A stretch of DNA of 64,000 nucleotides from UBA830 sp038146925. GTDB taxonomy: Bacteria > Pseudomonadota > Alphaproteobacteria > MPNO01 > UBA830. The notes below the pieces were generated by a model. That model was not told where the DNA came from. It worked only from the letters and a program-made list of their open reading frames with translations, and searched no databases. Made by a program: the position numbers and the translations under genes. The stretch lies in contig JAYQSP010000007.1 of the NCBI GenBank assembly GCA_038146925.1, positions 93,116 to 157,115 of the forward strand. The letters run 5' to 3'. Shown in pieces: positions 28,099 through 35,924 of this stretch. Positions within the stretch are counted from its first letter, which is position 1. Each line of letters starts with the position of its first letter.

Positions 28099-29547
28099 TC
28101 ACCCCTCCCGCGGCAGTTTCAACTCGTCCAGTTCCGGCAGGCCGTAGTCGTCCCAGTTGTCGGCGACCTCGCGCATTTTTTCCAGCGGCGGCAGGGAGAC
28201 GGCGGGGTAGTCCCACTTCTTGGTCGCGTCGATTACCATTTTGGTGCCGCCGATATCCGCCTGGGTCAGGCCCGGTTCGAACGAGGACGGGTCCAGTTCG
28301 ACCGACGCGGTGTCGGGAATCGTCTTGATGTCCTTGTCGGGGCGGACCCGCCACGCCATCACCCAGTCGCGCATGAACGGATCGTTGATGTCGATATCGT
28401 CGTCGCAGATGACGATCCATTTGAAATAGCTCATCCCGAAATGGCCCATGGTGCCGAAGGCGGTCTGGTCGACATGACCGGAATACATCTTCTTCATGCT
28501 GATCCACAGCGTTGCGGTCCCGCCGCCGGCTTCAAGCGCGTGCACGTCGTGGATGCCCGGCAGGTTAAGGTCCTCCGTCAGGTGCTTCTTCAGCCCGGCT
28601 TCGAGCAGCGCCCGCTTGATCATCGAGGATTCCGACGGCGGGAACTGGCTGATCACCCCCATCACGATCGGGTCTTTCCGGTGTGTGATGCAGTTGACGC
28701 GGAACACCGGACCTTCCCGTCCCCCGGCCATGTAGCCGGTGAATTCCCCGAACGGGCCTTCCGGCTCGGTGTGGTCCATCAGTACTTCGCCCTCGATGAT
28801 GATCTCGGCATGGGCGGGGACTTCCAGATCGACGGTTTTGCACTTCACCATCTCGATGGCCTCGCCGCGAATGCCGCCGGCGACGGCCAGTTCATCGGCG
28901 CCGTAGCGGGCGGGCGCGACCAGGTACTGGATCGGATCGCCGCCGATGAAGATGGCGGCGGGCATGTGTTCGCCGCGCTGCTTGTATTTTTCGTGATGGA
29001 TCGCACCGCCGCGGTCGGGGGCGCCGAACAGGATGCCGGTCGTATTTTTGCTCTTCACCTGGCAGCGGCGGATGCCGATATTGCGCCGCCCCGTGTCGGG
29101 GTCCTTGGTCACCCAGAGTGGCGTCAGATACGGCCCGGCATCTTTCTCCGGCGTCCAGATCGGCACCGGCAGCTTGGTCAGGTCGACGTCGTCGCCCTCG
29201 ATGACGACCTCCTGGCACGGGCCGCTGTCGACAAGAACGGGTTCGATCGGCGCGTTCATGCCGCTGGTGACGCGTTCGTGGATGTCTTCCAGGTTGGGCT
29301 CGCAGCCCAGCGCCGCGGCAATCATCTTGCGCGACGACGCCACCACGCCGCCGACCACGCGGCCGCCTTCAAAGCCCTTGATGTTGCGGAAACCGATGCC
29401 GTAGCGGTTGTCTTCGTCCATGGCGCGGAAGATCATGCGCAGGACGGCGCCGATCTCCCAGTCCTTGTCGACCTCCTTATCGACCCATTTGAACATGCCC
29501 TGCTGTTCCAGCACCTGAAGCCAGGGCCGTAAGGATTCGTACGCCAT
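28099..29547 (-). CDS. UbiD family (de)carboxylase
   Basis: 482 residues; full UbiD-type enzyme using prenylated FMN for reversible decarboxylation of aromatic or unsaturated acids. Characteristic segments are GGVVASSRKMIAAALG near the N-terminus, IGIRRCQVK, and the signature EPEGPFGEFTGYMAGG carrying the conserved glutamate. The start follows GGAG at 6 nt. It is not the ubiquinone gene by context; it sits beside catabolic hydrolases. No flavin prenyltransferase (UbiX) gene is in the window, so the cofactor must be supplied from elsewhere. Confidence 0.92.
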   Translation of the reverse strand: MAYESLRPWLQVLEQQGMFKWVDKEVDKDWEIGAVLRMIFRAMDEDNRYGIGFRNIKGFEGGRVVGGVVASSRKMIAAALGCEPNLEDIHERVTSGMNAPIEPVLVDSGPCQEVVIEGDDVDLTKLPVPIWTPEKDAGPYLTPLWVTKDPDTGRRNIGIRRCQVKSKNTTGILFGAPDRGGAIHHEKYKQRGEHMPAAIFIGGDPIQYLVAPARYGADELAVAGGIRGEAIEMVKCKTVDLEVPAHAEIIIEGEVLMDHTEPEGPFGEFTGYMAGGREGPVFRVNCITHRKDPIVMGVISQFPPSESSMIKRALLEAGLKKHLTEDLNLPGIHDVHALEAGGGTATLWISMKKMYSGHVDQTAFGTMGHFGMSYFKWIVICDDDIDINDPFMRDWVMAWRVRPDKDIKTIPDTASVELDPSSFEPGLTQADIGGTKMVIDATKKWDYPAVSLPPLEKMREVADNWDDYGLPELDELKLPREG

Positions 29548-29597
29548 ATATCTTTCTCCGCCTGAATTTCGCGGAGTATCGAAAAAAGGCGGTGCCG

Positions 29598-30755
29598 TTA
29601 CAAGCCGATGGGCGAGAAATCGACGGAAGGGTAAAAACGGGTCAGGGCGCGGATACGATCCTGTTGTTCTGCGGAGAAAGCCTCCGCACCGCGTCCGGCC
29701 CGGCCTTTATTAAACCGGGTATCGGCCCGATCACCATCGACGCCAGAGATGGTTTCTTTGATACACGCCTCCGAAACGGACTGACCGTAATGCGCCGCTA
29801 TTTTCGATAGCGTTCCCGGTTTGTCGCCGATCATGTCTTTGTATGAAATCCACAGAACGGGAAGCTTTTCCGTGCCGTCGGCTTGCACCCACGAAGCGTA
29901 GAACTGCACATACCAGGGGGCAACGGTTTCGACGATCAGGTCGCGCTTCGTTTCTTCATCCAGCTCCGGCCAGTCGGCGCGATGGAACGTATTGCGCACG
30001 GCACCGTTGTCATAAAAATCGTGCATGCTGATGAGCGCGTCCAACAGGTTACGGATCAGTACGATCGGTCGAATGCCAAACGCCTGAAGAATGGAAACGT
30101 TGGGTGCCGTTGCTCGGCAGTGCTGCTGGATGATCGCATGCTCACGGGCGGAAGCAATAACACGCGGCAGGTGGATCTCCTGTTCGTTCTGCAGGTAAGC
30201 CAAGGTGTACTGGTCGTGCCCATATCCTGTCATCCTCTGCAGGGCTTTGTTCAACCAGGTCGAGCCGCTCTTGGGCATGCAGGCGATGAGTATTTTCGTC
30301 CCGATGTCCTCCGGTTTTAACCGGGGAGAAAAATCGGCGAGCCCACTTTTCTCATTATCATCTGCTAGATATTCGAACAGGTTGGTGCGGGTGGAAAAAT
30401 GATCCGGATCAATCGCCAGAATTTGCCGAGACGTCTCTAACGCCAGACGCCGGTCTCCCGACCTGCTGGCCCTGTCATGTTTGAGCGACAGCGCATGTAG
30501 GAGGCTCGTGACCGCATTTACGTCGTCCGGATCGATTTCCAGCGCTTTTTGAAAACTTGAGATACCGCCGTCGATATCTCCCTTTAGTGTGAGCGCGGCT
30601 CCCAAATGACCCCAGTAGCAGGCCGCGTCGGGTTCAATATCCGTCAAACGACGGAATATCCCGATACCCGCGTCGATCTCACCCGATTGGCAATGCGCCA
30701 TCGCTTGCTGTGCAAGCTGTTCCGTGGTCGGATCCAATGCGAGAGTGGTCGCCAT
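29598..30755 (-). CDS. Sulfotransferase with N-terminal TPR repeats
   Basis: 385 residues from the ATG at 30755, chosen for GAGGA 7 nt upstream. TPR-like helical pairs (about 10-90 and 100-130) precede a PAPS-dependent sulfotransferase domain. The 5'-phosphosulfate loop is CMPKSGSTWLNKAL (about 159-172) and the 3'-phosphate segment is RNLLDALISMHDF. It would transfer sulfate to a carbohydrate, lipid or protein. No signal peptide. It is divergent from the EF-hand/sigma-factor operon; no glycan cluster is adjacent. Confidence 0.88.
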   Translation of the reverse strand: MATTLALDPTTEQLAQQAMAHCQSGEIDAGIGIFRRLTDIEPDAACYWGHLGAALTLKGDIDGGISSFQKALEIDPDDVNAVTSLLHALSLKHDRASRSGDRRLALETSRQILAIDPDHFSTRTNLFEYLADDNEKSGLADFSPRLKPEDIGTKILIACMPKSGSTWLNKALQRMTGYGHDQYTLAYLQNEQEIHLPRVIASAREHAIIQQHCRATAPNVSILQAFGIRPIVLIRNLLDALISMHDFYDNGAVRNTFHRADWPELDEETKRDLIVETVAPWYVQFYASWVQADGTEKLPVLWISYKDMIGDKPGTLSKIAAHYGQSVSEACIKETISGVDGDRADTRFNKGRAGRGAEAFSAEQQDRIRALTRFYPSVDFSPIGL

Positions 30756-30975
30756 TTCGATGTCCTCTATACGCCGCATGCTGACAGGAAGAACTATTCG
30801 AGACGCTGGCAGGGAGCTCGAAGTCAACGGTCGGATTCCGACCGAGCGTAACGACCGATGCTTAACTCCTGGTTAACCACGTTCGCATCTGCTCAAAATC
30901 CTTGGGGCAACGACGGATATCCTTCGTACAATGCGTGTTGAGTGCATATCCGGTTTCCTTGAAGAGGTAATGAAG

Positions 30976-31421
30976 ATGATCCCTAATGTGATCCCCGCCT
31001 GCGCCGTCGCGTTGGTACTCCTCGCGACCTCGACGCTCACGTTTCCCGCCGCCGCGGAATCTACGGAAGACGCGCCGCGTCCCGCACGTTCCAGCTGATC
31101 GACACCGATAGCGACGGCAAGGTGACGCTGGATGAAATCCGTGCGGAGCAGCGCCGTTTGATCGGCGCCGCCGATATCGACGGTGACGGCAAGCTGTCGG
31201 TCGCTGAATTCCGCCGTCGCGGCTGGTGGTTCCAGCGGCTGCATACGTCGACGCTTTTCGATCTGATGGACGCCAACGGCGACGCCGTACTGACCGCAGA
31301 TGAAATATCGGCCCCGTCGGCGCGCTGGTTCAAACGCTACGACAAGAACGCCGATGGCGGGATTACCAGTGGCGAGGCGCCGCAGTTCCAGCGGCATCGC
31401 GGTTCTCGAAAGCACAAATAA
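30976..31421 (+). pseudogene. Exported EF-hand calcium-binding protein, frameshifted
   Basis: From ATG 30976 (GAGG 8 nt upstream; another ATG at 30970) the frame gives a signal peptide (MIPNVIPACAVALVLLATST, cleavage near AAA-E) and stops at 31096-31098. A second frame takes over around 31050-31085 and runs to 31421 with four EF-hand loops: DTDSDGKVTLDE, DIDGDGKLSVAE, DANGDAVLTADE and DKNADGGITSGE. The whole would be a periplasmic calcium sensor of about 148 residues. One small indel separates the export signal from the calcium domain. It is the first gene of the sigma/anti-sigma operon, so loss of the sensor may alter regulation, unless the indel is a sequence error. Confidence 0.75.
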
Positions 31422-31424
31422 AAA

Positions 31425-32009
31425 ATGACCGAGCGCGCCGAAATCCCCGATGACCCCACGGACGACGATCTTGTCCGGCGCGCGGCGGATGGAGATTCAG
31501 CGGCCTGGGATATGCTGGTGGCACGTCACCTGGCGTCCGTCGTCTCCTTCGCGTGGTACCGGCTGAAAGACCGGTCGGAAGCGGAAGACATCGCCCAGGA
31601 AACGCTGCTGCGGTTTTCCAAGAAGGCGCTCGACTGGGAGCCCGGCGGTGCCAAGGTACGCACCTGGCTGTACCGGGTCGCCGGCAATCTCTGTATCGAC
31701 CGGTTGCGGGCCCGGCGGCCAGAGGACCCGATCGAGACCGTCGAGGAAACCGGCGTGATCGATATTCAGCCCCATCTGGACGGGCAGCTCGATACCCGGC
31801 GGTCAGTGCACAAGGCGCTCCGGGAGCTGCCCCACCGGCAGAAAACCATGTTAATTCTTGTTTATTATCAGGGGCATCCTGGAAAGGAAGCGGTCGCCAT
31901 TCTGACGCTCAGCGAACACGCCGCGGAATCCCTGCTGGCCCGCGCCCGCCGGGCGATGCGGACGGCGCTGGAGCACAGCCGCGAGGATCTGATCGGAGTA
32001 GGACGATGA
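31425..32009 (+). CDS. ECF-type RNA polymerase sigma factor
   Basis: 194 residues with sigma region 2 (EAEDIAQETLLRF, then TWLYRVAGNLCIDRLRAR) and region 4 helix-turn-helix (ALRELPHRQKTMLILVYYQG to LLARARRAMR). It directs polymerase to stress or envelope-response promoters. It begins 3 bp after the EF-hand gene and overlaps the next gene by ATGA, giving a sensor / sigma / anti-sigma order. I see no strong ribosome site of its own, so translational coupling to the upstream gene is likely, which makes the frameshift there relevant. Confidence 0.92.
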   Translation: MTERAEIPDDPTDDDLVRRAADGDSAAWDMLVARHLASVVSFAWYRLKDRSEAEDIAQETLLRFSKKALDWEPGGAKVRTWLYRVAGNLCIDRLRARRPEDPIETVEETGVIDIQPHLDGQLDTRRSVHKALRELPHRQKTMLILVYYQGHPGKEAVAILTLSEHAAESLLARARRAMRTALEHSREDLIGVGR

Positions 32010-32371
32010 CGCGTAAAATCGATGAACTCACCGACAAGCAGCTCGACGCAGCGCTGGCGACGCTGAAACCCCCGCCGCCGTCGGATACCCTCGAAGCGCG
32101 TGTCCGCCTGATGGCGCCGCGTCCGGCCCCGGTATCCGTCAACAGCCTGTTCCGTAACCGGGCAGTCGCGGTCGCAGCAGCCCTCGTTGCGGTCGCGCTG
32201 GTCGTGACGTTGCAGATGCCTCCGTCGGGAGCGCCGTCCGGCTCCGCCGTGACTGTCATAGATCCGTGCGGCGAAGTACCGGTGACGGAACTGGCCGTGT
32301 CGGGCGATGTCGCACCGGACAACAACGACCCGGCCGAACCGATATCCCTGGCGGGGCTGCCACTGGAGTAA
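32006..32371 (+). CDS. Putative anti-sigma factor, single membrane helix
   Basis: 121 residues with an N-terminal cytosolic part (TRKIDELTDKQLDAALATLK), one transmembrane helix (about 51-70, VAVAAALVAVALVVTLQM) and a periplasmic tail. The layout, and the 4 bp overlap with the sigma gene, are those of a membrane-bound anti-sigma factor. No zinc-binding ZAS motif is visible, so the sigma-binding mode is not obvious. Confidence 0.7.
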   Translation: MTRKIDELTDKQLDAALATLKPPPPSDTLEARVRLMAPRPAPVSVNSLFRNRAVAVAAALVAVALVVTLQMPPSGAPSGSAVTVIDPCGEVPVTELAVSGDVAPDNNDPAEPISLAGLPLE

Positions 32372-32463
32372 GCAGCCCGTCGGGAATGCCCGATAACGGC
32401 AATGTTACTGCCAATCCGCCCGATTCTGACCATATTCCACGAGAACTTCGTGGGAGACGGGAC

Positions 32464-33081
32464 TTGAGGAAATTTATACTGGCCGGCGCTGCGGCGCTGG
32501 GCGTCGCCGCCGCTGCCGCATCCGCTGCGGCGCAGGAAACCAGAATTGCCACCTTTGCCGGCGGGTGTTTCTGGTGCATCGAATCCGATTTCGACAAGGT
32601 GCCCGGCGTGCTGAAAACGATATCCGGCTACACCGGCGGCCGCACGGAAAACCCGACCTACCGGAAAATAGGCCGCGGCAATACCGGACATCACGAAGCG
32701 CTGCAGGTTACCTACGATCCTAAGAAGGTGACCTACGAACAGTTGCTGACCGTGTTCTGGCATTCGATCGATCCGCTCGACAGCGGCGGCCAGTTCTGCG
32801 ACCGGGGGGAACCGTACGAAACTGCCGTCTTCGTGCATGACGAGGAACAGCGGAAACTGGCCGAGGCGTCCAAGGCGGCGGCGATGAAGAAGCTTGGTCA
32901 GAAGATTTTCACGCCGGTGGAGGCCGCGGCCAAGTTCTACCCGGCCGAGGACTATCATCAGGATTACTACACCAAGAGTCCGCTGCGATATAAATACTAC
33001 CGCTGGAACTGCGGCCGGAACCAGCGCGTGAAGGAAATCTGGGGCGACGACGCTTATAAGGGCATTCCGGCAAAGGGTTAG
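32464..33081 (+). CDS. msrA: Exported peptide methionine sulfoxide reductase A
   Basis: Repairs oxidised methionine (S-sulfoxide). 205 residues from a TTG at 32464: a signal peptide (RKFILAGAAALGVAAAAASA) precedes the MsrA domain with the catalytic cysteine in GGCFWCIE and a recycling cysteine near the end (WNCGRNQRV). The signal peptide places it in the periplasm, where it would protect envelope proteins. It lies 92 bp downstream of the anti-sigma gene and could be a target of that sigma factor. The stop interlocks with the convergent glyoxalase stop. Confidence 0.93.
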   Translation: MRKFILAGAAALGVAAAAASAAAQETRIATFAGGCFWCIESDFDKVPGVLKTISGYTGGRTENPTYRKIGRGNTGHHEALQVTYDPKKVTYEQLLTVFWHSIDPLDSGGQFCDRGEPYETAVFVHDEEQRKLAEASKAAAMKKLGQKIFTPVEAAAKFYPAEDYHQDYYTKSPLRYKYYRWNCGRNQRVKEIWGDDAYKGIPAKG

Positions 33082-33524
33082 GCCCGTTCCCCCAGCTCGA
33101 TCATGTAGCCGTCCGGGTCGCGGACGAAGGCGATGATCGAGGCGTTGGGGCCGACGTGCTTCAGCGGTCCGGCGGGACGCGGGATGTCGACGCCCTCTGC
33201 TTCCAGCTTTTCGCACAGCGCGTACAGATCGGGCACGCCGATGGCGATGTGGCCGAACCCGTCGCCCTTGTCGTAATCGTCGTCCTGGCCCCAGTTGTAG
33301 GTCAGCTCGATAGCCGGGTGCGTGTTCTCGTCATCATAGCCGACGAAGGCGACGGAATATTTGCCGCCTTCGTTGTCCATGCGCCGGAAAAGGGTCATGC
33401 CGAACAGACGGGTGTAGAAGTCTATCGATTTCTCCAGATCCCTGACCCGCAGCATGGTGTGGCGGATCCGTGGTTTGGTGTTCTTGACGACTTCCCAGGC
33501 GCCGCCGCGCGGTTGCTCGTTCAT
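33078..33524 (-). CDS. gloA: Lactoylglutathione lyase (glyoxalase I)
   Basis: Converts the methylglyoxal-glutathione adduct to lactoylglutathione. 148 residues, one vicinal-oxygen-chelate unit; metal residues in RHTMLRVRDLEKS (His), IELTYN (Glu), GFGHIAIGV (His) and GYMIELGE (Glu). ATG at 33524 overlaps the stop of the upstream EamA gene by ATGA, so the two are cotranscribed. The frame stays open further upstream but inside the EamA gene. Confidence 0.93.
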   Translation of the reverse strand: MNEQPRGGAWEVVKNTKPRIRHTMLRVRDLEKSIDFYTRLFGMTLFRRMDNEGGKYSVAFVGYDDENTHPAIELTYNWGQDDDYDKGDGFGHIAIGVPDLYALCEKLEAEGVDIPRPAGPLKHVGPNASIIAFVRDPDGYMIELGERA

Positions 33525-34441
33525 GACTTGTCTCCCTCGGTTTTGGTGGCTGCAGTTCTGCGGGCGTTCCGCCCCTCGCGGTAGCTCACGTAATAGGTGC
33601 TGGCACAGATTACAGCCGCGCCCGCCCAGGTCCAGACGTCGGTGGTCTGCGAAAAGATCAGCCAGCCGAACAGGGCGATCAGCGGAAGCTGCACGTAGTT
33701 GATAATGACCACAAGGCTGGCGGGCGCGGCCCGGAATGCCCGTGTCTGACACTGCTGCGCGCCGACCGTACAGACGCCGAGCGCGATCAGCAGCGGGATG
33801 TCGTCGACGCCCGGGTTGGTCCAGTCGAACAGCGCGCCGACTGCCGCCGGCGGGATCATCAGCGTATAGAGATAGAACACCATGGCGTTGGGGTTCTCCG
33901 TCGCCGTCAGCATCTTGCTGCCGATGAGCGCGCCGGAGAACATCGCCGCGGCGAACAGCGTGGCCAGCGCGGCGGTCGACACCTCGATCATGCCGGGCCG
34001 CAGGATGACCAGGGCCCCCGCGAAGCCCACGATGGTCGCGGCGATGCGGTGCAGTCCCGGCCTTTCCGCCAGCCAGATCGCGGCCAGCACGACCGTGAAC
34101 AGCGGCATGGTGAACATCAGCGCGTTCGCATCAGCCAGCGGCATGCCGGCGATGCCGTACATCCACGCCACCGCACCGACATAGCTGAACAGCATGCGCC
34201 ACAGATAGGTGGACATGCGCCGCGTATACAGCGCGCCGAGGCCGGCCGAAAACAGCCAGGGCAGCATGAACGCCGATCCCAGCAAGGCACGGAAGAAAAC
34301 GATCTGGTTAACGGCGAAGCTTTCCGCCAACCCGCGGACCACCACGTAGATCAATGCGTAGAACAGGCTGGAGAGAATCATCCACAGCACGCCGCGCACC
34401 GGGCCGGGCAGGCGCCCAAGGTCGGCGACGATCGACGTCAT
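33521..34441 (-). CDS. EamA/DMT family inner-membrane transporter
   Basis: 306 residues with about ten hydrophobic helices in two EamA repeats (for example LWMILSSLFYALIYVVVRGL early and the second half from about residue 155). Such carriers export amino acids, purines or small metabolites, or act as S-adenosylmethionine carriers. The last residues are basic and charged (NARRTAATKTEGDKS). It heads a two-gene unit with glyoxalase I. Its start faces a 388 bp intergenic region. Confidence 0.9.
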   Translation of the reverse strand: MTSIVADLGRLPGPVRGVLWMILSSLFYALIYVVVRGLAESFAVNQIVFFRALLGSAFMLPWLFSAGLGALYTRRMSTYLWRMLFSYVGAVAWMYGIAGMPLADANALMFTMPLFTVVLAAIWLAERPGLHRIAATIVGFAGALVILRPGMIEVSTAALATLFAAAMFSGALIGSKMLTATENPNAMVFYLYTLMIPPAAVGALFDWTNPGVDDIPLLIALGVCTVGAQQCQTRAFRAAPASLVVIINYVQLPLIALFGWLIFSQTTDVWTWAGAAVICASTYYVSYREGRNARRTAATKTEGDKS

Positions 34442-34829
34442 GCCGTTTCCGTGTGCACGAGGCTGCGAGGTGCGGAATTGACCTTGTGCGATTTCCTGTT
34501 AGCGTAGCGTCCGCAACGACATAAAAACGTCATAACTGCCCGGGGATGAAACGTTCGAATTAACCGCCGAGACCGGCCCATCAGCCGCGACGGCGATTTC
34601 CATCATACAGATACGGCGCAAGGGCCGGCCAAAAATAATAAAAATGGCAAGAAGCCCGATCAGCCGTGCACCGCTGAGGAACTCTCCGGGGTTCGTTCAG
34701 GGGGCGTTTGAGCCGACCCTTCGGGGTCGGCTTCTTTATATTCCCGGGTCGGGAAATCCGGGCACTGGACAGGTCGATATTTTCGGTATTCGGGTGATTC
34801 TGCAACGTGCAGCTCTGTCGGGGCGTACT
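34442..34829. other. 388 bp intergenic region with terminator hairpin; candidate small RNA
   Basis: No supported protein gene. An AT-rich tract (AAAAATAATAAAAATGG, 34631-34647) and a strong hairpin (34713-34732) are present. On the plus strand the hairpin is followed by TTCTTTAT, yet no plus-strand gene lies upstream of it in this gap, so it would end an unannotated transcript divergent from the EamA gene. An open frame at 34644-34967 runs into the SGNH gene on the other strand and looks non-coding. Confidence 0.4.
34713..34738 (+). terminator. Rho-independent terminator-like hairpin
   Basis: Perfect 8 bp stem GCCGACCC / GGGTCGGC closed by a TTCG tetraloop, followed by TTCTTT on the plus strand. 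The minus-strand tail is not T-rich, so plus-strand action is favoured; use as terminator for the SGNH gene on the minus strand (stop about 100 bp away) cannot be excluded. AAGAAGCC at 34650-34657 can also pair with GGCTTCTT at 34731-34738, an alternative fold. Confidence 0.65.
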
Positions 34830-35924
34830 TCAATGCCCGCGAAAAATGGGGGCGAGTTTCTTTGCCAAAAACGTTCCGACACGTTCGGAGCCTTGCCGCG
34901 TCGTGTGAACATGGTCGCTGAAATCGCCGTTTTGGAAGCGGATCTCGCTGGCCAGATCGACGCATAGCGCGTCGGTCTTCGCACAGACTGACAACGTTAC
35001 CGCATTTATTCTGTCTAGTACGATCTGCGCTCTGATCGCAGCATCGCTCGCACCGCGCAGGACGTTGCCGTCGTAACGCACATCGCCCCGCCGTTGGGTC
35101 ACGAAAATCGCCTTCGCGCCCCAATCTTCGACTTTGTCAACCAGCGCATGCAGTCTATTCCGAAACTGAGGCAAGCCTTGCGGTTTCTTAGAGGTGGCGG
35201 TCGCAGCGGCACGTTCGGTTGGCGTGATACTCACGGGAAAATAACGGGCAGAGGCGTCGGTTCCATATATTACACGGACGTCCCTTGCCCGAAGCGCACC
35301 CCGCACAATGCGGAAAACCTGGTACAGAACGCTGTCGTTCTTGAACCTGCGAATGAGTTTTTGCATCGTGTCGCCGCTCTCGGCGATCGTATTGTCATAG
35401 CGCGCCTGGTCAGCGACATAGACGTCGTTGATGCCGATGTAAAAAACCACCCACCTGGGGGCCAAGCCGGGAATGCGAGAAAACCAGACATCGAAGGCTC
35501 GCGTGTGGCCAATTGTCGAATGACCGTCAACGCCGGCGTTGACGATCACCATGGGCAGTCCCATTTCGTCGAGTCGCTGACGCATGATGTCGACAAAAGT
35601 ATTGCTGTCTCCCACGTACAGTTCGTTGGTTGTGCTGCCTCCGACAACGAGCACTTCGATGTCCGACGGCTTTTCGTATTGGCCGCGAAGTCCGTATTCG
35701 TCTCTCGTGTACCGTACCGTCGGTTTGCCGGGAACGTGATCTAGAACGTGTTCGATTTCAACGTTGCGGGGAACCATGAGGAGCCCGAGATGCTGTTCGG
35801 AGAGCCAATTCCCGAAGATCAATTCGACTACCAACAGCACTAGGATCAAAAGTCCGGCGTTCCAGCCCAAGACCCGAACGATTGATGCACAGCCTTTTCG
35901 GAGATCAGTCAAGTTCGAAGGCAT
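34830..35924 (-). CDS. SGNH/GDSL-like hydrolase with N-terminal membrane anchor
   Basis: 364 residues. One transmembrane helix (about 22-38) and a long extracytoplasmic domain with SGNH blocks: GGSTTNELY (Ser97), GxND as YIGINDVY, and a C-terminal DHVHTT carrying the Asp-His pair. Similar anchored SGNH proteins act as acyl-esterases or acetyltransferase partners on glycans or modified metabolites. The gene overlaps the end of the carbamoyltransferase gene by 20 bp and is the last of the SxtJ-SxtK-carbamoyltransferase unit, so it probably acts on the same product. Confidence 0.82.
   Translation of the reverse strand: MPSNLTDLRKGCASIVRVLGWNAGLLILVLLVVELIFGNWLSEQHLGLLMVPRNVEIEHVLDHVPGKPTVRYTRDEYGLRGQYEKPSDIEVLVVGGSTTNELYVGDSNTFVDIMRQRLDEMGLPMVIVNAGVDGHSTIGHTRAFDVWFSRIPGLAPRWVVFYIGINDVYVADQARYDNTIAESGDTMQKLIRRFKNDSVLYQVFRIVRGALRARDVRVIYGTDASARYFPVSITPTERAAATATSKKPQGLPQFRNRLHALVDKVEDWGAKAIFVTQRRGDVRYDGNVLRGASDAAIRAQIVLDRINAVTLSVCAKTDALCVDLASEIRFQNGDFSDHVHTTRQGSERVGTFLAKKLAPIFRGH

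Noticed and set aside
34551..34580. GTTCGAAT as a possible tRNA T-loop
   Set aside because: No acceptor, anticodon or T stems can be formed around it.
34644..34967. 107-residue plus-strand frame in the EamA/SGNH gap
   Set aside because: It runs through the terminator hairpin and into the SGNH coding region, with no ribosome site.
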